The translations under genes were made by a program, and so were the position numbers. Positions 24,531 through 35,031 of a DNA stretch of 64,000 bases are shown here, piece by piece (the stretch's first letter is position 1; every line of letters begins with the position of its first letter). The stretch lies in the NCBI GenBank assembly GCA_013399895.1, contig VXBA01006211.1, positions 81,868-145,867 on the forward strand. Reading direction: 5' to 3'. Source of the DNA: Serilophus lunatus (Eukaryota; Chordata; Aves; Passeriformes; Eurylaimidae). The notes under the pieces are model-generated. The model did no database searches. It saw nothing but the letters and a program-made list of their open reading frames with translations, and was not told the DNA's origin.

Positions 24531-25453
24531 CAGAGTCACAGAATGTGTAAGGTTGGAAGGGACCACAGTGTGTCATCTGATTTAATCAACCTGCTCAAGC
24601 AGGGTCATTCTAGAACACATTGCACAGGTTTGCATTCGGACATTTCTTGAATATTTCTGGTAAGACAGACTCTACAACCTCTCTGGGCAATCTGCTCCAG
24701 TGCACTCTCACTCACTCAATAAAGAAGCTCTTTGTGTTCAGGAGGAAATTCCATGTATTGTCCTGTTGCTTGGCAACACCAAGAAGAGCCTGGCATAACT
24801 TTAATACTTGCAGACATTAAAGAGGTCCCTTCTCAGTCATCTCTTCTCAAGGCTGGACAGGCCCAGCTCCCTCAGCCTGTCCTTATAAGGTAGATTCTCC
24901 AGCCCCTTAATCATCTTTGTTGTCCTCCATTGGACCTGCTCTAGGATTAACAAGTTTCTCTAGTACTCAGGAGACCAGAACAGGACACAGGACCCCGTAT
25001 GAGTCTGAATAGGGCTGAGTAGAAGGGCAGGATCACCTCCCTTGACCTGCTAACAGTACTTCTCCTAATGCACACCAGCATACCTTTTCCTTTCTTGGCC
25101 AAAAGGGCACTGCTTGGTCATGGACAGCTTGTTGTCCCCTAGGACCCCAGATCCAGCAGGTCATCCCCCAGCTCATACTGCTGTATGGGGTTATTTCTCC
25201 ACAGGTGCAGGACTCTCCACTTGCCTTTGTTGAATTTCAGACAGTTCTCCTCTGCACATCTCTCCAACCTGCTGAGGTCCTTCTGAAGGGCTGCACAGTG
25301 CTCTAGGGTGTCAGCCATTCCTCCCAGCTTTGTGTTGTCAGTGAACTTGCTGAGGAGGCATCTGCCCCTCTTCCAAGCCAATGATGGATAATTTAAACAA
25401 TACTGTGCCACTGATTAGGACCCTCTGGGATCTGCTGTTCATCCGGTTCTTAA
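24531..25453 (-). mobile_element. Older CR1 LINE, 5'-truncated
   Basis: The plus strand begins GTCACAGAATGTGTAAGGTT, the reverse complement of a CR1 tail, and continues into the ORF2 C-terminal region. A minus-strand frame at 25139-25411 gives LLSKFTDNTKLGGMADTLEH and LKFNKGKWRVLHLWRNNPIQ, where the RT box FADDTKL has become FTDNTKL, so a catalytic aspartate is lost. It differs strongly from the 20.8-kb copy and belongs to a different, more decayed subfamily. Confidence 0.9.
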
Positions 25454-25546
25454 TCTACCAAATACAAATAACATACAAATAATAACTGAAGAATATAATG
25501 CCAAGTAAGAAGAATTTCATTTGCTCTTGGTTTGTTGGGGATATTT

Positions 25547-26437
25547 TGTAGTGGTTTAACCCAGGCTGGGTGCCAGGGGCCCACTACAGCCACCTTCTCA
25601 CTCCCCCTTGCCCAACTATAGAGGAGAGAGAGAATATAACGAGAGGTTTCGTTATTCATGATAAGGACTATAACAGATTCTTTCTTAATCACCGTCACAG
25701 GCAAAACAAGACTCTATGTGGGAATAATAATCAAATTTATTACTAACAAGATCAGAGCTAAGAGTGAGACACTAAAAGACACCTTTTACCCCCCAGTCCC
25801 CCTCCTTCTTACATCCAACCTATTCTCCCGCAGCGGTCAAGGGAAAAAGGTGAGGTGGGGGGGGAGNNNNNNNNNNNNNNNNNNNNNNNNNNNNNNNNNN
25901 NNNNNNNNNNNNNNNNNNNNNNNNNNNNNNNNNNNNNNNNNNNNNNNNNNNNNNNNNNNNNNNNNNNNNNNNNNNNNNNNNNNNNNNNNNNNNNNNNNNN
26001 NNNNNNNNNNNNNNNNNNNNNNNNNNNNNNNNNNNNNNNNNNNNNNNNNNNNNNNNNNNNNNNNNNNNNNNNNNNNNNNNNNNNNNNNNNNNNNNNNNNN
26101 NNNNNNNNNNNNNNNNNNNNNNNNNNNNNNNNNNNNNNNNNNNNNNNNNNNNNNNNNNNNNNNNNNNNNNNNNNNNNNNNNNNNNNNNNNNNNNNNNNNN
26201 NNNNNNNNNNNNNNNNNNNNNNNGGCAGCCATCTTCATTTCCAACTACTTTTTTTTTTTTTTTTCCTTCTTAAATATGTTATCACAGAGGCGTTCTGCCA
26301 ACTACTGATTGGCCTGGCCTTGGCCAGCAGCGGGCCCAGCCTGGGCATGGGGGAAACTTCCAGAAGCTTCTCGAAGAAGCCTCTCCCTCAGCCCCCCCCC
26401 ACTGCCACCAAAACCTGGCCACAGAAAAACCAATACA
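25547..26437 (-). mobile_element. Solo LTR of an avian endogenous retrovirus, minus strand, containing the assembly gap
   Basis: The element starts TGTAGTGGTTTAACCC and ends CAATACA on the plus strand, with the 5-bp target repeat TATTT at 25542-25546 and 26438-26442. In minus orientation it has an inverted CCAAT box (GATTGG at 26308) and a TATA-like box (TTAAATATG, about 26270). The right half is closely related to 47890-48115. A 357-base N run replaces its middle. No internal retroviral sequence is seen, so it is a solo LTR. The 5-bp duplication and sequence suggest an ERVL-like or ERVK-like class; this is not determined. Confidence 0.88.
25867..26223. other. Assembly gap (357 N)
   Basis: All bases are N. 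It falls within the LTR, exactly where the related LTR at 47137-48115 carries a degenerate GC-rich minisatellite of about 600 bp. Open frames crossing the gap are meaningless. Confidence 0.99.
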
Positions 26438-29129
26438 TATTTTTATTTTGGTTTTGTTTGGTTTTCTTAATCTTGTGATCCAAAAGACAGATCATGAAAT
26501 CTATTACCCATATGATGGTTGTTTCAATGTAGAAATTCAGGAGTGAAAGAGCAGCAAGATTCTGTCTGCTCAGAAACTTTCCTTTAGTTTCCTGACTATT
26601 TTTCCTAGACATCCTTTGCTCTCGTCTCTTCTATTGTTTTTGTAAATTTGAAGTTTGAACTAGTTTAAACTAGTTTTACTGCTTCAGTAAAACTCTAGGA
26701 TTGCAAGGGATGTATTTTTTTCCTTTGAATGGGGTGTTTCTGTTGTGATGAAATTTCTGCCTGCTTTTCCTCTTCTGCATTTTCTGTGGGTGCTTCTGCT
26801 ATTGCTGTTCCCTGGAGCCATAAAGTATGTGAGTCAAAGACTTATTCTCAGGGGGAATAAACAAGATGATTTCAGTGCTCAAAAAAATGGAAGGCTGTTG
26901 GTCACTAAGCACTTCTAAGTGCTACCAATTACTGTATTTGATGGATTGTGCTAAGTAGCATGAAATACAGAAGCAAATCCCATTTTAGTTCAATACTGCA
27001 GGCTCAGTCATCACTTAAAGTGGCTTGTATAATGGTAAGTCAACAATAGCTTGGAGATTGGCAAGCCCGGGTTTTTTTCGACTCAAAATTAACATGACAT
27101 TTATCCCATTTTTAGCTTCCTGTTGTTTTCAATATAAAGCACTGTTACTATGTCTCTCTGACTTTTAAATCTATGTTGTCATTATAACATTTATCCTTAT
27201 CACCAAAATCTTTATTTTTATAAATACATAAAATTCAGAATTATAAGCTGTGTTTGATCCTTCCTGCAATAATCGCATCTTGACAAATGTCGAAGATTGA
27301 CTGTCATCTAAATATGACACTGCTGGGAATGATGTTACAGTATGTTCTTTCGAATTAGATGTTTTCTTCACTAAAAATTTCTAATAAGTATTTTGAAAAA
27401 CTGTGGCAAGCCTGAATGTTGTAATGGATTTGCTACAGTGCCAAGCCTGAATGTCCTAGGGGCTTTGTTATAAAAGCACTGAATTCAACATCTAGGCTTT
27501 TGTTTTTCTGTTCGCATCTGTAGGTGCTAAGATATCCATCAGATGTTTAATGACCACAACCATAGTTTAAAGTATACGTGTTAGTGTGCGAACATTTATG
27601 CTTTGTTCTTTAAACCCAAAATCTTTTGAAATTGGTGTGTGAAGGTGGCAGAAAGCTAATTTGTGATATTATTTCATTCTGCTTTTTCCTGTTACAAGTT
27701 GATTCACCTCTTGGTCTTCCATATTGCTTGTGTAACACCTGAATGGATAGTTGAGGTGATTCTTGTTTGTTTATTTGAAAATAAATTATTAAATAGTCCT
27801 TTTTAGGACAATGAACAACCTTTGGATCTCTGTTTTCATTCTGGTGGTACTGCCATTTGAAATTACCCCATCAACAAAAAACCTAAATTCTCCCATGTAC
27901 TGTAAAGCCATGAAATGTTTGGCCTTTATCAGTGCTTTTTCTCATCATTAAGTCAACAGAAATGCCAAACTGGAGAAATTAAGGGATTCAACCTTGTCTG
28001 AAAAGGACAATGTAGCAAAAGAAAAAACTGTTGTGTAGTTTAAATTAGCAGCTGAAGTTTTCTTTTACTTAGACTGTACAAATTGCATCTTGATATCAAA
28101 CCTGTTGAAGTTAAATATTTTTACTGGCATCCTGCAACACTTCAGACAGTATGAAACTTCAAGAAAATGACACTGCACTAAGTGTGGCATCTAGGAACAC
28201 CAGTGGTCTAACCACAGTTATATTTTTTGTAGGCATCCTGGAAAAGAAGAATTTTAAGCGATGTTTTTGGAGGTGAATAATGGAGTGGCATTGTGGGAAC
28301 ACTTCCTATGCATAAAGAGAAAAAAAAACTTAGCTCTTAATGGAGAAATGTCACAGTAGAAGAGCGGCCAGGTTCTCAACAGTAAGAGACAGTGTGGGAC
28401 TGCAAAGAAAGATCTCAAAGGTGAACACAAATTACTTATGCAAAATATAGTAGACAACAAACAATTAGAGAGATGGTGTGAAGAAGAATTTAAGATTTTA
28501 AAGGAGAAATATTTTGACTAAAGAAGTGAACAGACCACAGAAGCCCCAGCCCTCTCTGGGATCAGTTTCTATTTCCTGCAATGCCATGTAAGATCTAGAT
28601 CTCTTGACTATGTTCTAGTGGGGAAAAAAAAATAAAATTATCCATCCTCAACTTTCAAGCCTAGATTGGAAACCTTGTGAGGATCACAAACTGACCTCCT
28701 AGTCCTTCTTTGGACAAAATAGTTATCATCTATGGCATCATAAGATCAGTCAGAAATATTGTAGGGATAAAGAAAGGGTTGAGCTAGTCATGTTTCTTTG
28801 CAGGAGTGAGCCAGAAAGCATATCTACCTCACTGCGGTACATTGGTCTTACAGATCTGCCCCCCAAACCATCCCTTTTAGATCTGAAGTTACAAAATGGC
28901 AATGTTATTACCTTCAGCAGAATTTCAGTCTGCAATCTATCGAGAATTTTTCTAAAAAATCTTAGCAAATTTCAGCGATCACCATCAGACCATTCCACTT
29001 TTTTTAGTGAGGATAAATTAGTGTTGTCTGGAAGGCAGAATTATTAATTTAGAATTTTGTAGACCAAAAAAAGACATCAAGAAATAGATAAATTTTTCAG
29101 ATTGATTAAAAACAGTCTTTTATGTAACA
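26438..29129. other. Unassigned AT-rich DNA
   Basis: No gene that I can support. A frame at 28805-29046 preceded by a plausible splice acceptor (TTTCTTTGCAG) is discussed as a weak candidate among the findings. No transposable element is recognised. Confidence 0.55.
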
Positions 29130-30020
29130 TAGCTTTTGTGGGCTGAGTGTCTCTTAAAAATTTTTCCATGACTGCAGCAGCTCGGAGTAGGGTAGGAGCC
29201 ACCATCATGTTGGCAGTAGCAGCAGCGGTGATGCAAGGCGCTCCAGGAACAGTGGTGCATGGGCTCATGAGGCCGGTGCTGGGCATGGGGCCAGAGCGGC
29301 CCCTTGCTTGCATGACTCAAGGGTGCTGCAGGCTGCTGCATCTGCTGCGGACCCCCTGACTGCCACTCACCACCACTGTGGGTCTCAGGAGGCAGCGAGT
29401 GGAGCAGCACTGGGGCTGGGATGTGGCCAGGCGGCGTGAGAGGTGGTGCGGGTACGAGGGGTATTTCTGGGATGTTTCCAGGTTTGCAGCAGCTGATGGA
29501 GTATCGGAAAACAGAAACAGCTAAACTCTTTAAAAGGTGAGCGCCCGCAATCTCTACTCTCTTTGGACTCGGCAACTGCATCATGGGAGTGGGTCATACT
29601 TTCAGCTCCTAGGCAGTGAATGTAACTTCGCATGACACCGTTTCATTACTCTCTCTTTGTCCAGGCTGCAGGAAGAGAGCAGAGGCAGGTGTGCTCCACC
29701 TTTCAGCTCCTAGGTGGCATACAAAACTTCATGTGAGAGTTTTCATTCCCATCTCCTCTCAGCCGAAGGACATAAAGCGTCGGGGTTCTTCATCTTCTTG
29801 CCGAGTTTTTCTAGCAGCAGTCCTCCCGACCTCTTCCGCTGGTGCCCCCAGTGGTCGCGAGAGCACAACTACATTTCTCTGCCTCCAAGAGGTGTGCAAG
29901 TACCCTCCCTGCAGCATCGCAGCTATCACTGCACCCAACGACATACAGGAAAGGGGCTGTTGTGTCTGAATCGTTCTTGTTCTTGGTTATTTTTTAGTTT
30001 TGTTTTCTGGTTGGGGGTTT
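29130..30020 (+). other. GC- and CpG-rich block of uncertain origin, possibly an LTR
   Basis: This 0.9-kb block is much richer in GC and CpG than its surroundings. It has a TATA-like TTTAAAAGG near 29529 followed by a donor-like GGTGAGCG, and a 15-bp exact repeat CTTTCAGCTCCTAGG at 29599-29613 and 29700-29714, 101 bp apart, with similar sequence after each. A T/G-rich stretch (29980-30020) follows, as in the 1.3-kb LTRs. No clear termini or target duplication was found, so it may be an LTR, another retroelement fragment or a CpG-rich regulatory region. Open frames on both strands lack recognisable domains. Confidence 0.35.
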
Positions 30021-32176
30021 TATTCCTCATTTAAATTCTTATGTATATACATATTTATGTATAAAATCCATATATATACACTTATATAGGAAAGGTTGTT
30101 AGCTCTCTCTATATTGTTTAATCTCATATTATTAAATTTAAAGTGCTTAATCGTCCATCAAACCAGGACAATATCTTTCACTACTGCATTCTGGGAATGG
30201 GAAGTAGAAATGGCTACTATTTATCAACAAAATTTTATAACATGCTGTCAGATATTGCATAATATAAGCATTGGTACAACACGACTTGTCCTTATTCTAA
30301 AGATTTAAATTTAGGTAGTTAAAGTGAAAACAGTCTCTCATACGGTGGTTAAGGTCAAACCAGCCGGGAAAAAAATCACCAAAGTGCAGTGCACATCTAA
30401 CAGGAACAACTATAATCCCTATGACAGCTCCACCATACCCAGAGAAAAAATTGCTGTTTTGGTGGGATGAAACCAGTCACCTTTCATTCAAACATAAATT
30501 CTTTCTGTCTTGATCCTATCTGCAGAGGAATAACTGGGGTGTAACGTTTCTCACCACAATATACCAATCCAACGGGGAAACTAGGCCATACTAAAACATC
30601 CCTTTTTTTTTCTAATCTCCTAGTTTGAAGTAAGCTTTCATATAGAAAGATATTTCAGACCAGGATGCGTTTGAAAAACAAAAGTAGGCAGAACACATTT
30701 GGGCAGCCTAGAAGCTACTAAAATAATGAGGAGTGTTGTAGTTAGGTCACTCCCGTAGGAAGGAGGAAATTAAGCTTTTCAATTACTGCTCTGTGGGTGT
30801 CACTTCAAGGATTTGAATCCTCTTGTTGCTCTTTGCAGGTGTGTGCTGCAGTCACTGAGCTAACTCTATTCTCTCTGTCACTTATTGATGGAGATATCTC
30901 TTTGTATGCATATAATTGGAGAAGTGTTTGGGGGAAAAAAGTACATTTCCATGCATTCATTTTTGTAAATTCAATTTTAAAAGCCTTAAATCTAAATTGT
31001 TACTGCATTGTCTCTGCATTAATGACCATCAATCCAGCAATTTCCCCCACTGAAATTATTTCTTGTTACCTCCCACTTCACTGAAGGCTCTATTATGCAT
31101 TATTGCCAGGCCATATTGCTTGCAGAGATAATTGAGTTACAACAGCAAATCCTCATGAGTATGCCTAAAAAAAGTGTATAGCCCTGATTCTGGAAACAGT
31201 GACAATATTCTGCATAGCTTTGCTTATGGAGCTATGTGAAGTAGATTGTTGTCTACTTAGTGCTGGAAGGATTCACTGTCAGATTATAATTACCTTATAA
31301 TCAAATGTCCAAATACTGTCTTGCTTAAGGTGTAAAAAAGATAAAGGCATGCAAACAAAATAATTGAAAGTACTGATATAACAGAGTGATACATGCCATC
31401 AAGTAGGAGTAACTAATCTAATATTTGCTGACTTGATAATGGTTGATAATTTCAAAGAAATCCCAGGAAATGCTATCATAAACAAATACCAAGAAAATCA
31501 TTGTAAGATCAATTACAATGTTTAGGGATTGTTTTGTAGCTTAAAACAGAAGAGTTTTCTTTTTCAATTAGCAGAGTGGGCTCATTCAGCAGTCAAAATA
31601 TTTCATTTCCTTCTAAAATGTCAAATTCTTAGCTTCATGTACACTATTAAAATTTTTATCCATAAAAAAACTTTAACATTCCCAAAGCCTTCTCACTCTA
31701 GACAAAAGGAAACAATCAAATATTGTAATATTTGGTCTGATGAAATGGCAGGAATTCTCATTTTTAGGCAGATCTGTCTATAAGATACTACTTTCATTGT
31801 ATCTATTAGAGTTACTGTTTCTTTAATTCCTATAAGAGATTAGCCATCAGCAAACTGTGAATGTGTGAGGCAGAGATAATATACATGTATTTAGAATATT
31901 TGCATTTCATAAATGACTATATAGATCCTAAAGCACATTTTCAAGCACCTTAAAAATATGCTACATTTTGAACAGTGCCAATCATGCATATCCCCATTTG
32001 GCTGCACAAGTCTGAAGAATTGTAGGGATCCTATAATTGCATCAAAGTGTTTGCAGAATAATCCATTCAACATAGTATATTTATTTTAATTTCAAGGTCT
32101 TTATATTTTTAGAACATTTTGCTGACACCTTGTACCATGGTATGATTCTCTACATAATAAGCTGTAGCCAGTTGTG
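30021..32176. other. Unassigned AT-rich DNA
   Basis: Nothing recognisable. A TATATA-rich patch lies at 30040-30095. Confidence 0.55.
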
Positions 32177-32860
32177 TGTTGGGATTCCTTAACCGGAATC
32201 ATCTATTTGGTGGCGTCAGGTATCAGGACTCTCTGAAATCACAATTGCCCACAAGACATACAGGCCTTGTGTGCATGGTGCTGATTCAGAGGATCCAAGA
32301 CAATCTATATACAAGTTCTCCAAGGGCTAAAATGGAGTCTCTCTTTATTGCAAATTCATGTACTTTTTCAGACAAAAAGGAATAATGATCACATCATTGT
32401 CTCAGAGATACAAGAAAGTCATGAGACAATGTTTACATACCTAATACATTATATCATAGTCTGAGCATGCTGTATTAATAGCTTAATAGTGCTACATCCC
32501 TTCCATGTCTCTTTTAGTTAAATGGCACAGGTGAATATTATAGAAAAAAACAAATTCAGCCAAATTCAAAATATTCTTCTGTTGTGTTCCAAATTCCATA
32601 TTGAAATTGCCAATTTTGGTTTAAGGATTTTCTGGGTATAAGAGATTTTCTAGTTATAATATAAGCCAATTAGAAAGCCAATTACAAAGCAAATCAATTA
32701 AATCAATAATTCTCTTATCACTCCAGGGATTGGTATTTCTTCCCAAGGGAGATAAGATTATATCTCCTAAGGGTATTCCCCAGGGGTTCCTACTCTTAAA
32801 ATACCTGTTCAGTTGTTCTAAAACAGATATTCTTATTCCTGAGAGAAGGGTATATCTTTT
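32177..32860 (-). mobile_element. Probable LTR, minus strand (U5 and R regions clearest)
   Basis: Read on the minus strand, the block has GCAATAAAGAGAGACTCCAT (AATAAA signal at plus 32344-32349), then about 150 bp ending in TTAAGGAATCCCAACA at 32177. That is the layout of an R-U5 end with a CA terminus, and the sequence resembles avian retroviral U5. The U3 side runs into AT-rich DNA and I could not place its start, so the right boundary is a guess and no target duplication was found. Confidence 0.38.
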
Positions 32861-34303
32861 TTCCTTTTCTCAAAGTTAAGCACTTGAGTAAATTTAAACA
32901 CTTAACAAAAGTTAAGCACTCAAATAAACCTAAGCACCTAACAATAACAACACATTAGCACTACATCTTATCTCTTAGTAATATCTATACAATCTATAGC
33001 AATCTATAGCAACATTGTATTTCCTATAATCAACTTAATACATCCTTAAGATCTTAATAACTCATCTAAATAACTCTGTCTTATCTATGTATCTTGTAAT
33101 CCAAAGCTAATTTATAGTCGAATCTTACAAGCTATGTCAACTTTACATAAATACAATTACATATTATACATGTATACAAAGTTCACACATCATATACAAG
33201 GCAAAACCAATCACACATTACATATACAAGACAAAGAACAATTTATCAATTTAATGCATTATGCAAATGTGCTAAAGTTTTATTATTATATTATTATGTA
33301 ATCTTAACACATTACACAAATGTGCTAAGACATTATTATATACTATTATTATAAGTTAACATATGTTACTATATTATTATATATTATATATTCATTCTAT
33401 ATTAATTATATAATATAGAGATAGATCTCAATATATATAGATGTATTATACCACAACAATAACAAAGTTAACAATACATTATTAAGACAATACATAATTA
33501 AAATAATACCTATCCTTAACTTATTAGTTTTATAATTATCTATAACCTAATCACTTATCTCTAATTTGTAAAACTTAACAGTTATACAAGATTTTAATCA
33601 AAGCAAAAGCAAAAAAAGACAAATAAATAAAACAAATAACAAGGTATACAAAACAATAATGCATTGACACATTTCAGCTGAATATCAAATTCATACAGCA
33701 CAGAGTTAAGGTTTGTTTCCCTTAAAACCATTGTTCTTTTCTTAAGCAGTTCTTGTATGTAATGACAGTCTAAAAAGTCTCTAAGGAGAGTCATATTTAT
33801 TTCTGGAATAAAGACAGGTGACATGTTGCCTGATATCCAGTTATGTGACTCTGCAGAAGACTTTAAGATTTCCAAAGCCAGTTTCTAAAAAGAGTCCTAT
33901 CAATATCATCTAAATTAACATAACAGTAAAATAGTTCTATGACTTTAAGAAAAGACTCTTCCGTTCGCCCAGGCTTTTTCTTCCCTTTTTTTCTTATTAT
34001 TGGAAGTTATTTAGTGGAGACGAAAATTAAAAGCAAAAACAATACAAAAAATGTGCCAAATAAACTTAAAACCTTACATAAATATGTTACCGTTATACAT
34101 CATCAAAACATATCATTTAAAAAAAAATTGCATAAAACATTATAAAGTATGAGTTCATGTATCAGTTCATATACTGCAGTATTCAGTCTTATTAATGGAA
34201 GATTTGTTTTTTTCATCAGCTGTGTTTTTGCTAAACAGTCCCAAACACAGCTATAAAAACTAGCATATGAAAAATAGTTCTGTGTGTTTAAAAAGAGAAG
34301 GAA
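32861..34303. other. Very AT-rich zone
   Basis: This 1.4-kb stretch is extremely AT-rich, with recurring TAAGCAC, ACAATCTATAGCA and TATTATATA motifs and imperfect local duplications (for example CACATTACACAAATGTGCTAA near 33310 against a similar stretch near 33255). It may be the internal or U3 part of the adjoining LTR-like element, or a decayed satellite. No gene is seen. Confidence 0.45.
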
Positions 34304-35031
34304 GAGGGACCAAGAAGACTGGTTAATTCAGGAATTCAAGAAAAGATCAAGAGAAGTCTGTTCCATTAATTAGAAAGTCAGGTAAAAATGACAGGTGATG
34401 TTCCTGGAAAAACAAGACGTTCCTGACCAAACCCAAACACAAAAATTAAGTATACAGAAGGCAGAAGTGGGGACAAGTATCTTGGAAAGAATACAGAGGT
34501 GATGCCTGAACATGCAGGGATAAAGTTTGCAAAGCCAAAGCCAAATGGAATTGAATCTGTTTGGTGAACTGAAAGACAAGAAAGTATTCTATAACTGCAT
34601 ACATGACAAAAGGAAGATTAAGGAAAATATGGGCCCACTGCTGAAAAATTAGGGGACCTGGTGACACAGGACTATGAGAAGATTGAGGTACTGGATTGAT
34701 TCTTTACCTCAGTCTTTACCAGCAAGCTCCAAAGAACACGTGAAAATTCTGAAGAAAGAAAGATTGACTCATGATGGAAGAGGTACAGGGTCAGGGACTA
34801 CTTAAATAAATTGGACTTACATAAGTCCATGGATTCTACTGGAACACACCAAAAGTTCTGAGAGATCTGACTCCTGTAACTCTGAGATCACTCAATAATG
34901 TTTGAATTGTGACTGGGAGAGATGTCTGAGGACTGGAGTAAAACAAATGTCACACCTATCATCAAGAAGGACAAGAAGAAGTATGCAGGCAACTACAGGC
35001 CAGTCAATCTCACCTCATTTCCTTAATCAAG
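34304..35031 (+). mobile_element. Internal CR1 LINE fragment (linker and start of RT)
   Basis: The plus strand follows the CR1 ORF2 linker: GAGGGACCAAGAAGACTGG, AAAGCCAAAGCCAAATGG, GACAAAAGGAAGATTAAGG and GGGCCCACTGCTGAA, then the RT start AACTACAGGCCAGTCAATCT (NYRPVNLTS). It lacks both the endonuclease and the 3' tail. Many stops and frameshifts show it is old. It belongs to a different subfamily from the 20.8-kb copy. Confidence 0.85.

Noticed and set aside
25658..26478. Frames crossing the N run
   Set aside because: The unknown bases make the translation meaningless.
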